A stretch of 49,010 bases of DNA. Origin: Clostridia bacterium. GTDB taxonomy: Bacteria > Bacillota > Clostridia > Oscillospirales > CAG-272. The stretch lies in assembly GCA_017536635.1 (NCBI GenBank), contig JAFXHA010000024.1, positions 1-49,010 on the forward strand, given 5' to 3'. A program made the position numbers and the translations under genes. Below the pieces are notes generated by a model that was not told the origin of the DNA, made no database searches, and worked only from the letters and a program-made list of their open reading frames with translations. Shown in pieces: positions 39,339 through 47,672 of this stretch (its first letter is position 1; each line of letters begins with the position of its first letter).

Positions 39339-40724
39339 ATGGCAAAATATTTTCTTGCGGTCGACATAGGTGCATCGAGCGGAAGACACATTCTCGGAAG
39401 CGTGCAGGACGGTAAGCTCGTGCTTGAGGAGGTTTACAGATTTACAAATGGGATGACCAAAAAGAACGGTTCTCTCTGCTGGGACACCGATGCGCTTCTG
39501 GCAAGCGTTATTGAAGGAATAAAGGAATGCTCAAAGCTTGGAAAGATACCCTCTTATATGGCGATAGATACCTGGGGTGTTGATTTTGCGTTGCTTGACG
39601 GAAACGGAGAGCTTATCGGAGATACGGTGGGCTATCGCGACAGCCGTACCGACGGAATGGACAAATACGTCGAGGAGCTCATCTCCGACGCGGAGCTTTA
39701 CGCACACACGGGTATTCAGAAGCAGGTATACAATACGATATATCAGCTTATGTCGCTGAAGGTCAATAAGCCCGAGGAGCTCGAGCGTGCGGAGTATTTG
39801 CTTATGATCCCCGACTATCTCGGCTACCGCCTTACAGGTGTTATGCATCAGGAGTATACCGAGGCAAGCACCACGGGATTGCTTGACGCGAAAAACGGCG
39901 AGTGGGATATGGAGCTTATCGAGCGCCTTGGATATCCCAAAAAGCTTTTTGGTAAGCTTTCGATGGCGGGCGAAACGGTAGGTCAGCTCAAGGCAGATAT
40001 TGCCGAGTACGTGGGATACGATCTCACAGTCGTTCACGCACCCTCGCACGATACGGCATCCGCCGTGCTTGCAGTGCCTGCGGCAAACGACGATTTCCTT
40101 TACATAAGCTCGGGAACCTGGTCGCTTATGGGAACCGAGAATCCTGTCGCAAATCTTGGCGACAAGGCAAGAGAATTTAACTTTACCAACGAGGGCGGGT
40201 ACGACAAGAGATACCGTTTCCTTAAAAATATAATGGGACTCTGGATAATCCAGTCTATCAAGAGGGAAGCGGAAAAATATTCTTTCCCCGAGCTCTCGGT
40301 TATGGCAAGAGCGGTCGGAGATACCGAGGCGAGAATCGACGTCAACGACAAGGCGTTTCTTGCTCCCGAAAATATGACCGAGGCAATAAAAAAATGGTGC
40401 GGCAGGCCCGATATGCCGCTTGATGAGCTGCTTTGCTGCGTATATCACAGCCTTGCGGAAAGCTATGCAGATACGGTGCGTGAGCTTGAGGAATGCTACG
40501 GAGTGAGCTATAAGTCGCTTCATATAGTCGGCGGCGGTAGCCGCGATGCCTTTCTTAACGAGCTTACTGCTCATAAGTGTGGGCTTGAGGTAATAGCAGG
40601 GCCTACCGAGGCAACGGCAATCGGAAATATAATTTGTCAGATGCTTGCCTGCAAGGATATTGGTTCCGTTAAGGAAGCAAGAGCGCTCGTTGCTTATTCG
40701 TTTGACGTAACTCATTTTAATTGA
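39339..40724 (+). CDS. rhaB: Rhamnulokinase
   Basis: 461 residues from ATG 39339 (AAAGGAG 7 nt upstream). An FGGY-family kinase that phosphorylates L-rhamnulose to L-rhamnulose 1-phosphate. Seen: AVDIGASSGRHILGSVQDGK near residue 5, SCLCWDTD-like segment (NGSLCWDTDALLASVIEGI), YMAIDTWGVDFALLDGNGEL, GYRDSRTDGMD, VHAPSHDTASAVLAVPA, FLYISSGTWSLMGTE, and the C-terminal LHIVGGGSRDAFLNELTAH. These are RhaB hallmarks rather than general FGGY features. It is the first of three genes in the rha operon, and the next start lies 14 nt downstream. Confidence 0.95.
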   Translation: MAKYFLAVDIGASSGRHILGSVQDGKLVLEEVYRFTNGMTKKNGSLCWDTDALLASVIEGIKECSKLGKIPSYMAIDTWGVDFALLDGNGELIGDTVGYRDSRTDGMDKYVEELISDAELYAHTGIQKQVYNTIYQLMSLKVNKPEELERAEYLLMIPDYLGYRLTGVMHQEYTEASTTGLLDAKNGEWDMELIERLGYPKKLFGKLSMAGETVGQLKADIAEYVGYDLTVVHAPSHDTASAVLAVPAANDDFLYISSGTWSLMGTENPVANLGDKAREFNFTNEGGYDKRYRFLKNIMGLWIIQSIKREAEKYSFPELSVMARAVGDTEARIDVNDKAFLAPENMTEAIKKWCGRPDMPLDELLCCVYHSLAESYADTVRELEECYGVSYKSLHIVGGGSRDAFLNELTAHKCGLEVIAGPTEATAIGNIICQMLACKDIGSVKEARALVAYSFDVTHFN

Positions 40725-40738
40725 TAGAGAGATTAGAT

Positions 40739-41983
40739 ATGAATCAGGAATATATTTTAGCAAAAGAAAAGTTTGCTACCCTTGGTATTGATACGGAAAA
40801 GGTAATAGATGAGCTTGCAGACGTATCTGTTTCGCTTCATTGCTGGCAGGGAGACGACGTGTGCGGTTTCGATAGCGACACGGGTATCAGCGGCGGCATA
40901 CAGACCACGGGAAATTATCCCGGAAAGGCGACGACTCCCGAGCAGCTTATGGCTGATATCGACAAGGTGCTTGCTCTCGATCCCGGCGCGCATAAGCTTA
41001 ACCTACACGCAAGCTATGCGATATTTGCCGACGGTGAGTACGCTGACCGCGACGCTATACTTCCTAAGCACTTTGAGCCGTGGGTAAGATTTGCCAAGGA
41101 GCGCGGTATGGGAATCGACTTTAACCCTACCTTCTTCGGTCATCCCAAGGCTGATGGACTTACACTTTCCTCGCCCGATGATCATACGCGCGCGTTTTGG
41201 GTAAGACACGGAATCGCTTGCCTTAAAATCGCAGAATATTTTGCGAATGAGACGGGCGTGCCCTGTGTAATGAACGTGTGGATCCCCGACGGATATAAAG
41301 ATATCCCCGCGGACCGTCTCGGACCTCGCGCGAGATTTATGAGGTCTATGGACGAGATCCTCGCAACGCCCTACGATAAAAGTCGTGTGTTCGTAACGCT
41401 TGAATCCAAGGTGTTCGGAATCGGACTTGAGTCCTATACCGTCGGCTCGGCAGAGTTTGGTATGGGCTACGTGCTCTCTCGCGGAATCGTTCCGCTGATG
41501 GATAACGGACATTATCATCCCACCGAGGCGGTCTCGGATAAGATATCCTCGATGCTTCTGTTCTCGGATAAGCTTGCGCTCCACGTTACCCGTGCGGTAA
41601 GATGGGATAGCGACCACGTTATCCGTCTTGACGACGAGACGCGTGAGATTGCCAAGGAGATCGTAGCAAGCGGAAGGATGAAGGATATCTTCATCGCACT
41701 TGATTATTTCGATGCAAGCATCAACAGGATCGCGGCTTGGACGGCGGGTCTGCGTAACTTCCGCAAGGCACTGCTTATCGCAATGCTCACGCCGAACGCA
41801 AGATTCACCGAGCTTCAGAACGAGGGAAGAATGACCGAGCTTCTGGTCCTTCAGGAAGAGATCAAGTCTTACCCCTGGGGCGCGGTTTACGACGAGTACT
41901 GCCGCCGTCTTGGAGCGCCTGTCGGCGAGGCTTGGCTTGAGGACGTATTGAATTACGAAAAAGAAATTTTGATAAATAGATAA
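40739..41983 (+). CDS. rhaA: L-rhamnose isomerase
   Basis: 414 residues from ATG 40739; an in-frame TTG at 40721 overlapping rhaB is less likely. It converts L-rhamnose to L-rhamnulose with a divalent metal. Seen: SLHCWQGDDVCGFDSDTGIS and GGIQTTGNYPGKATTPEQLM near residue 35-75, HKLNLHASYAIF, GIDFNPTFFGHPKADGLTLS, NVWIPDGYKDIPADRLGPR and MDNGHYHPTEAVSDKIS. These match the family strongly. It acts between uptake of L-rhamnose and RhaB. Confidence 0.97.
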   Translation: MNQEYILAKEKFATLGIDTEKVIDELADVSVSLHCWQGDDVCGFDSDTGISGGIQTTGNYPGKATTPEQLMADIDKVLALDPGAHKLNLHASYAIFADGEYADRDAILPKHFEPWVRFAKERGMGIDFNPTFFGHPKADGLTLSSPDDHTRAFWVRHGIACLKIAEYFANETGVPCVMNVWIPDGYKDIPADRLGPRARFMRSMDEILATPYDKSRVFVTLESKVFGIGLESYTVGSAEFGMGYVLSRGIVPLMDNGHYHPTEAVSDKISSMLLFSDKLALHVTRAVRWDSDHVIRLDDETREIAKEIVASGRMKDIFIALDYFDASINRIAAWTAGLRNFRKALLIAMLTPNARFTELQNEGRMTELLVLQEEIKSYPWGAVYDEYCRRLGAPVGEAWLEDVLNYEKEILINR

Positions 41984-42002
41984 ATATAAAGGAGAAAAGA
42001 AA

Positions 42003-42839
42003 ATGAAAGTAATGGACAGCGCATTTGCGCAGAGCTTTGTTAAATTTGCAGACGACGGTTGGAACAGAGGATACCACGAAAGAAACGGCGGCAACCTTTC
42101 CTACCGTATTCCCACAGAAGAGGTAGAGGCAGTAAAGGAAGATCTTGATTTCTCCCGTCCCTTTACCGATATCGGAACCGACGTTCCCGCACTTGCAGGT
42201 GAGTATTTTATGGTTACGGGCTCGGGTAAGTATTTTTCCAATATCCTTGCCGCACCCAGAGATAACTGCTGTATTATAGAAGTTGACTCAGAAGGTAAGA
42301 AATACCGTATTCTCTGGGGACTCGAAAAGGGCGGCAAGCCTACCAGCGAGCTTCCTACGCACCTTATGAATCACGAGGTAAAGAAGCTTGCGACGAACGG
42401 CAAGAGCCGTCTCATTTATCACTGCCACCCCGTAAATATTATCGCTATGAGCTGTGTTCTTCCGCTCACCGACCGTGATTTCACTCTCGCTCTCTGGCAG
42501 AATATGACCGAGTGCGCAATAGTATTCGGCGAGGGCGTAGGCGTTATTCCGTGGATGGTCTGCGGCGGCAGAGAGATCGCAGTTGAGACCGCAAAGAAGA
42601 TCGCAAAGTACAACGTGGTTGTATGGGCACAGCACGGACTTTTCTGCGCAGGTGCTGACTTTGATGAGACCTTCGGACTTGCTCACACGGTTGAAAAGAG
42701 TGCGGAGATATACGTAAAGATCTATTCTATGACAGGCGGCAAGGCACCCAGACAGGTTATCACAAACGAGAATCTCAAGGAGCTTCAGGGACTTGCTGAA
42801 TTCTTCGGCGCAAAGATCTCTCCTGAGTTTATGGACTGA
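42003..42839 (+). CDS. rhaD: Rhamnulose-1-phosphate aldolase
   Basis: 278 residues. A class II zinc aldolase that cleaves L-rhamnulose 1-phosphate to dihydroxyacetone phosphate and L-lactaldehyde. The Zn ligands are visible: H140 and H142 in LIYHCHPVNI and H211 in VVWAQHGLFCAG, with the catalytic Glu at E116 (TSELPTH). RNGGNLSYRI near residue 27 binds phosphate. AAAGGAG lies before ATG 42003, 19 nt after rhaA. No lactaldehyde reductase or rhamnose transporter is in the window. Confidence 0.95.
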   Translation: MKVMDSAFAQSFVKFADDGWNRGYHERNGGNLSYRIPTEEVEAVKEDLDFSRPFTDIGTDVPALAGEYFMVTGSGKYFSNILAAPRDNCCIIEVDSEGKKYRILWGLEKGGKPTSELPTHLMNHEVKKLATNGKSRLIYHCHPVNIIAMSCVLPLTDRDFTLALWQNMTECAIVFGEGVGVIPWMVCGGREIAVETAKKIAKYNVVVWAQHGLFCAGADFDETFGLAHTVEKSAEIYVKIYSMTGGKAPRQVITNENLKELQGLAEFFGAKISPEFMD

Positions 42840-42871
42840 TAATTTTAATTTTTTAGAAAAAACTATATTTA

Positions 42872-42907
42872 AAAACAAGCCCGACCCAATTGGGTCGGGC
42901 TTGTTTT
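42872..42907. terminator. Bidirectional rho-independent terminator
   Basis: AAAACAAGCCCGACCC, AATT loop, GGGTCGGGCTTGTTTT. It lies between the converging rha operon and the GT8-acyltransferase gene. Confidence 0.95.
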
Positions 42908-42917
42908 ATATTTTGTT

Positions 42918-44699
42918 TTATTTCTGATCTGCTTCCTTTTCGTTGCAGGTATACGTCAGCGGTATGTCGTATGCGCTCTCGTATATTTCCTTCCATATGC
43001 GAGCGTTTTCTTCCATCATATAGTTGGTATTGACGCGATAGTTGTTTTCTTCCTTAGGATATATAGGCTCTGCGATATGAATGGTATATTCCTGAATTGC
43101 AAAGCCATCGTCGCCTATTATTTCCGAGTCTTGCATAGTGATAAAGCAGGGAAGAACGGGCACGTTGTTCTTTGCCGCAAACATAAACGCGCCTGACTTG
43201 AGAGGTCGCGGCTTGCGGTAGTTCCACCACATAGCCTGCTCGGGATATACGAGAATGAAGTGTCCTTCGCTGAGAAGCTGATTGACCGCTTCCATAAATT
43301 TCATCAGCGTCTTTCTGTTAGACGAGAGGGGAAGCGTGTTGCAATGGCGCATCAGGAAGCCGTAAAATCCGGGGAATGACGTGTAGTTGCCCTCTCGGAT
43401 AACGCGGAAGAAGGTTCTGTCGGGCTGCTCCGCCGCCTCGTATGCAAGCTGTATCGCAAAGCTTTCGAAGGGATTAAAATGATTGCAGGTGATTATCGCA
43501 CCGCTATTCAGATTCTTGAAGTTTTCAATGCCCTTGATCTCCTTGATTATCATCTTCTTTTCATCGATGAGCTTGTATACGAACTTTCTCGCTATCATAT
43601 AAGCGAATCTGGTCTTTATCTTATCAAGCAGATTCTTCTTTACGTATTCGATATCGTCGGGCATAAGAGTATTTCCGGGAGGGTCGTCCTCAACGTCCTC
43701 ATCGAATCTGCCCTCGCGCTCAAATTGATCTATTTTATGTACTATCTCAACTCGGTCGTGCGCGCGTTTCTCGCGGTTGACGTTGTTAAGATAATTGTCA
43801 TCGCGGTTCGTTTCGTTTATCGCGAGCTGAAGCAGCTTGTCGCAGGAGACGCGATCGCGCGCTCTCTGCTCATCGGTGTAGGAGTTCAGCTCCTCGAGTA
43901 TCTCCTCATAAATCGAGGTCTTTTCGGCATATTTCCAGAAGATATCACCGTGTCTGCAATCGGCGTAATGCCAAGGCTTGTTGGTCATAATGTAGTGCAG
44001 TATGCACGCCTGCTCGATGGGGTAGGCTATTTTTCCGAATATTTCGGTATTCCAGCGTTGATCGAGCCAATATACGCGATCCTTACATATAAGGTTGAGA
44101 TAGTCCTCATCCTGAGTTACCACAAAGTTATATACGTGCAGGTACTGTATGAATTTGTCAAGGATAAAGTGCATTCTGAACTGATCGCAGTTGATAAGAA
44201 GCATTCCCGCGTTGAAGAAATTGTAGCGTGAAATACCGATTACCTTTTCAACGTACGTGCCGTATTCGTCGACCTGAACCATTGCTTGCTCGTGGCAGGC
44301 GCCGACGTAAGCGTCCTTTATATCTGTATTGTAAAGCTCGCTGATATCTCCCTGAACGATCGTGTCGCTATCAATGTATATAGCCTTGTCGTATTCGGGG
44401 AACATCTCGGCGATAAACAATCTGTAATAGGTAGTCTTGGAATAGTAATCTCGGATAGGGAGCTTTTCGGCGATAGAGTGAAGATGCTCGGTAACGTCAT
44501 TGAAAGAGATCTTGAAATTGTCGTTCTCAAGATCGTAAAGATGCTCCTTCATCTTATCTGTTATCTGTGTGTGAAGCACGTATATCCTGTAATCGTAATC
44601 CTTTGATGCATTATCTATCATCGAGCGGAGCGAGACTATCGTATATTTTACAAAATTGTCATCGCATGCGTAAAATATCGGTATTATTGGTCTGTTCAT
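42918..44699 (-). CDS. Fusion of a GT8 glycosyltransferase and a PlsC-like acyltransferase
   Basis: 593 residues in two domains. Residues 1-~275 are a GT8 retaining glycosyltransferase: IPIFYACDDNFVKYTIVSLR, KAIYIDSDTIVQGDISELYN with the metal-binding DxD (D110, D112), FFNAGMLLINCDQFR, and LHYIMTNKPWHY with the C-terminal His. Residues ~280-390 are a charged linker. Residues ~395-580 resemble lysophospholipid acyltransferases: block I AIITCNHFNPFESFA and block III HFILVYPEQAMWW, then GAFMFAAKNNVPVLPCFI. In block I the usual HX4D is HX4E (H407, E412). It lacks a signal peptide; association with the inner membrane face is likely. Inferred role: sugar transfer and acylation of a glycolipid. Confidence 0.85.
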   Translation of the reverse strand: MNRPIIPIFYACDDNFVKYTIVSLRSMIDNASKDYDYRIYVLHTQITDKMKEHLYDLENDNFKISFNDVTEHLHSIAEKLPIRDYYSKTTYYRLFIAEMFPEYDKAIYIDSDTIVQGDISELYNTDIKDAYVGACHEQAMVQVDEYGTYVEKVIGISRYNFFNAGMLLINCDQFRMHFILDKFIQYLHVYNFVVTQDEDYLNLICKDRVYWLDQRWNTEIFGKIAYPIEQACILHYIMTNKPWHYADCRHGDIFWKYAEKTSIYEEILEELNSYTDEQRARDRVSCDKLLQLAINETNRDDNYLNNVNREKRAHDRVEIVHKIDQFEREGRFDEDVEDDPPGNTLMPDDIEYVKKNLLDKIKTRFAYMIARKFVYKLIDEKKMIIKEIKGIENFKNLNSGAIITCNHFNPFESFAIQLAYEAAEQPDRTFFRVIREGNYTSFPGFYGFLMRHCNTLPLSSNRKTLMKFMEAVNQLLSEGHFILVYPEQAMWWNYRKPRPLKSGAFMFAAKNNVPVLPCFITMQDSEIIGDDGFAIQEYTIHIAEPIYPKEENNYRVNTNYMMEENARIWKEIYESAYDIPLTYTCNEKEADQK

Positions 44700-44759
44700 T
44701 GGTAAGATCCGATCCTTTTCTTAAAATAAATACTTTTTTGCGACCGTTATAGTCGAAAG

Positions 44760-44802
44760 TAGTATTCAATACTATATTACCACAAAAGATATATTTTGTC
44801 AA
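44760..44802 (-). promoter_or_regulatory. Promoter of the GT8-acyltransferase gene with adjoining palindrome
   Basis: On the minus strand TTGACA (44802-44797), 17 nt, TAATAT (44779-44774). The palindrome TAGTATT-C-AATACTA (44760-44774) overlaps the end of the -10, a possible operator. Confidence 0.6.
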
Positions 44803-44854
44803 TAAAATTATTAAAATACTTGTAATATATCCGTCTCCAAATCATTCCGAATTC

Positions 44855-44883
44855 TTGACAAAAGCTAAAAAATGATGTAAAAT
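44855..44883 (+). promoter_or_regulatory. Sigma-A promoter of the repeat-containing lipoprotein gene
   Basis: TTGACA (44855-44860), 17 nt, TAAAAT (44878-44883). Confidence 0.75.
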
Positions 44884-44916
44884 GAAAATACAGATATTGT
44901 GCAAAAGAGGTATATT

Positions 44917-46341
44917 ATGAAAAAAATACTTTTATTACTGATATCAATATGTCTTATAACAGCGATGCTCGTATCCTGTGCCGATATGGGCTCGATCAAT
45001 AATAAAGATACGGGCGGCGATTCTACAAGCAATTCGGGAACTACGACTGCCGAGAGTGGCAGCGAATCCAATGATACCGACACTGACGTGTTGCCTGGTG
45101 ATGCTGACTCTAACAATGAAACCTCAGACGTTACCGCCGACACGTCTGATCATACGTCGAACGAGAAAGAGAGCGCGGAAACGGAGGAGACTCTCGCCCC
45201 CGAGATCTCTGAGAATTGGCCTGCCGAGCGCATCAAGGGCGAGGTTGGAGAAGAGATTCCCGCCTTCCGAGGTGCTTTTGAATCGGTCGAGCTTTACGCT
45301 TTTCCTTATGCTGTCATAAATCCCGGTGTTGAAATAGTTGTTTGCAAGGTCGATCCCAACGACGTTGAAAATTATAAAAATATTCTTTTGGAAAACGATT
45401 TTGTTGGCGACGGAGAGCAGTATATTAAATTTGTTAGCAACGGTACGCTTTCTGTTGTTTTATCCAAGGGTAGCGAGCAGGGAGATCTTATCATTGACGT
45501 TCGCCTGTATAAAACCTCGGGAAGCCTTAATAGCTGGCCTGCCGAGGCAATAAACGAGGCTCTGGGTGAAGACATAGGACTTCCGTCAATGATTGCCGAG
45601 AGCTTTGAGCTTGAGAGTGATGTGGACGAGATATACGGCATTGTGGTAAGAACTGCTATCGTGGTCTGCTATGATACTTATGAAGGTGCTTTAAATGATT
45701 ACAAGAGTACCCTCGTATCGCAGGGATACGGGCTTTCCGAAGGGGTGTACCAAAAGCTTACCGACGAGCTTTCGATAAGCGTTAGCGTAACCGAGACGTC
45801 TTATTATGCCGAGGGATCGGTGATGGTAACCGTATCCGTAACCGACAATCTTTCGGTGTCTCATAAAATGCCGACTAATATCAAGGTGCTTTATAACGAC
45901 ACTGAATCACGTTATACCGCTACGAAAATAGATAAGGATTATATGCTCACGGTGAAAAGTGGCGAGTCGACGAGCTCATACTTTTATAAGTATGATGCCT
46001 CAGCAAAGAATTGGACGGAGTATATGGCACTCGGCGGATCTGATTGGAGCAGCACGGGTGTTGTAAAGGCGAGCAAGCTTTCGGTCGAGGAAACAGTGTT
46101 TGGTTTTGTAGTCGATTCAAATATGGTCATATTTACCGATTCGGGCGAGACGGAAAGTTGCTGCGGCGTAGCTGCCAAGAAATACGTTTTTGAATACGAG
46201 CAGGGAATGACCTTATACAAATTACAGCATCCCGATAGCGGTCTTATACTTGAGGTCGGCGTAATTGAATTAAATATAGCTACTGACTGCGTAACCGAGT
46301 ACAATACCAATATAACGGGGTTCGAGACTCCTACACCGTAA
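44917..46341 (+). CDS. Lipoprotein with an internally duplicated domain
   Basis: 474 residues from ATG 44917 (AAAGAGG upstream). The lipoprotein signal MKKILLLLISICLITAMLVSC is followed by a Ser/Thr/Asp/Glu-rich linker (residues about 30-105). Two related domains follow: the first begins NWPAERIKGEVGEEIPAFRG, the second SWPAEAINEALGEDIGLPSM. Both continue with a strand-rich stretch ending in I(V)VC and a Tyr-containing helix (ENYKNILLENDFVGD; NDYKSTLVSQGYGLS). The C-terminal ~150 residues form a further beta-rich domain with no recognised motif. It is likely exposed on the outer face of the membrane. Function unknown. Confidence 0.75.
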   Translation: MKKILLLLISICLITAMLVSCADMGSINNKDTGGDSTSNSGTTTAESGSESNDTDTDVLPGDADSNNETSDVTADTSDHTSNEKESAETEETLAPEISENWPAERIKGEVGEEIPAFRGAFESVELYAFPYAVINPGVEIVVCKVDPNDVENYKNILLENDFVGDGEQYIKFVSNGTLSVVLSKGSEQGDLIIDVRLYKTSGSLNSWPAEAINEALGEDIGLPSMIAESFELESDVDEIYGIVVRTAIVVCYDTYEGALNDYKSTLVSQGYGLSEGVYQKLTDELSISVSVTETSYYAEGSVMVTVSVTDNLSVSHKMPTNIKVLYNDTESRYTATKIDKDYMLTVKSGESTSSYFYKYDASAKNWTEYMALGGSDWSSTGVVKASKLSVEETVFGFVVDSNMVIFTDSGETESCCGVAAKKYVFEYEQGMTLYKLQHPDSGLILEVGVIELNIATDCVTEYNTNITGFETPTP

Positions 46342-46356
46342 ATTTGATTTTAATAC

Positions 46357-46497
46357 GATGAAGTGTTCCTGATACTTCGCAGACTTTGGGCAGGCGATAA
46401 CAGTAACTATCAGAATATCGTGACGATCTGGGCGCAGGTAAAGGGTACGGCAACAACGAAGCTCAACAATCTTATGGTCGATATTCTTGACTATTGA
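46357..46497 (+). pseudogene. Short 3' coding remnant after the lipoprotein gene
   Basis: A 46-codon frame reads DEVFLILRRLWAGDNSNYQN and IVTIWAQVKGTATTKLNNLM, ending VDILDY at TGA 46497. Composition is protein-like, but it has no ribosome site or good start; GTG 46363 is the only candidate. It ends 15 nt before a terminator. It looks like the C-terminal end of an otherwise lost gene. The family is not recognised. Confidence 0.45.
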
Positions 46498-46511
46498 TTT
46501 ACATAATAAAA

Positions 46512-46544
46512 CAAAGCCGCAAGGAGATTTCCTTGCGGCTTTTA
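46512..46544. terminator. Rho-independent terminator, probably bidirectional
   Basis: AAAGCCGCAAGGA and TCCTTGCGGCTTTT around a short loop. It lies between the lipoprotein side and the minus-strand AraC gene. Confidence 0.85.
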
Positions 46545-46561
46545 ACCTTTGATAGCAGGCT

Positions 46562-47479
46562 CTATTCTTCGTTTTTTGACAGATAATCCTTTGGGGAGAC
46601 ACCGTACCGTTGAACAAACGCTCGATAAAAGGATGCGTAATCCGAATATTTCAGCATTATAGCGACTTCGTTGGGCTGAATTCCTTTTTTGAGAAGATCA
46701 ACGGCGATCTTCATTCTTTTTCTCGTCATATATTGCTTTGGCGTTTCTCCCGTGGCTTGATGGAATACTCTGCCAAAATGCTTTGGCGTAAGACCGAGCA
46801 TTCCCGCCAGCTCGCCAACCGAGATGCCGTAATCACGTCTGTCCATAATGCTTTGGGCGGCTTTTACATAATTGTGGGAAAAATTTTTAACGTCGAAAAG
46901 CTCGTCGTCGCGCGGCGCGGGCTTTCGGTAGGAAAGCAGCATGCTGACAAGTCCCATAGTGTATTCGTAAATATTGACCTTTTCGTAATCCGTATCAAGT
47001 GCGGTGTCGAGTAGGGGAATGATCTTGTCGGTATAATCGGTCTCAAAAACGAGCTTTGAGGACGAGAGCCCGTGATCCTTCGCAAAGGCTTCAAGCTGCT
47101 CTCCGCGCAGTATTACCCAATAAAATTCCAGCGGATCGTCGGGATCTGCTTCAAGCGAAGAAGCAAGATAAGGCCATATTATAAAGCAGGAGCCGCGGCC
47201 TATCGGCTGACCGTTGAATAAGCCCTTTCCCTTAGTGCAGAAATGGATAACGAGGCGGTTCATATAAATAATTTTATCGAATTTTTTGTGCTTCCAGGCT
47301 TGCTCTCTGCCAACCACCCAGAGCCACACGGGCTCTTCCTTTTCCGAGGGGTAAAAGTACAGCTCGTTGTTCCAGTTTTTCTTTCCCGCGCAGGATTCGA
47401 ATATATTCCGCGATATACCGGTAAAGCGGACGCGTTCTCCGTCGTCGTTATAAAATGAGGCGTTATATTTTACGTGCAT
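46562..47479 (-). CDS. AraC-family transcriptional regulator
   Basis: 305 residues; AGGAGAT precedes the ATG at 47479. The sensor domain runs to about residue 190 (LVIHFCTKGKGLFNGQPIGR, GSCFIIWPYLASSLEADPDD, PLEFYWVILRG). The C-terminal AraC domain is complete: ISVGELAGMLGLTPKHFGRV, FHQATGETPKQYMTRKRMKI and NEVAIMLKYSDYASFYRAFV, ending QRYGVSPKDYLSKNEE. It is divergent from an EamA transporter, the likely target. The rhamnose operon is about 4 kb away with no other regulator nearby, so control of it is conceivable but not shown. Confidence 0.9.
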   Translation of the reverse strand: MHVKYNASFYNDDGERVRFTGISRNIFESCAGKKNWNNELYFYPSEKEEPVWLWVVGREQAWKHKKFDKIIYMNRLVIHFCTKGKGLFNGQPIGRGSCFIIWPYLASSLEADPDDPLEFYWVILRGEQLEAFAKDHGLSSSKLVFETDYTDKIIPLLDTALDTDYEKVNIYEYTMGLVSMLLSYRKPAPRDDELFDVKNFSHNYVKAAQSIMDRRDYGISVGELAGMLGLTPKHFGRVFHQATGETPKQYMTRKRMKIAVDLLKKGIQPNEVAIMLKYSDYASFYRAFVQRYGVSPKDYLSKNEE

Positions 47480-47564
47480 ATATATCTCCTAAAACAATGT
47501 TAAAGCGTGATTTTGCAATAGATCGACAAGGCTATAATATCATACATAATATGCTTTTTCAATC

Positions 47565-47594
47565 ACAAAATGTCGCGTAGAGATTGCATTTTGT
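47565..47594. promoter_or_regulatory. Candidate operator between the AraC and EamA genes
   Basis: ACAAAATG (47565-47572) and CATTTTGT (47587-47594) are inverted 8-bp arms 14 nt apart, each followed or preceded by GTCGC/GCGAC-like bases. A promoter-like TTGACT, 16 nt, TATCAT follows for the EamA gene. Confidence 0.5.
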
Positions 47595-47672
47595 CGCAAA
47601 AGCTTATTTTGCCCTTGACTTTTAATATAAAAATAGTATCATTGGTATCGTAAGATAATTTTGGAGTGAAAT

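Noticed and set aside
39531..42094. Long minus-strand frames opposite the rhamnose genes
   Set aside because: The rha genes have full catalytic signatures and ribosome sites on the plus strand; the antisense frames have none.
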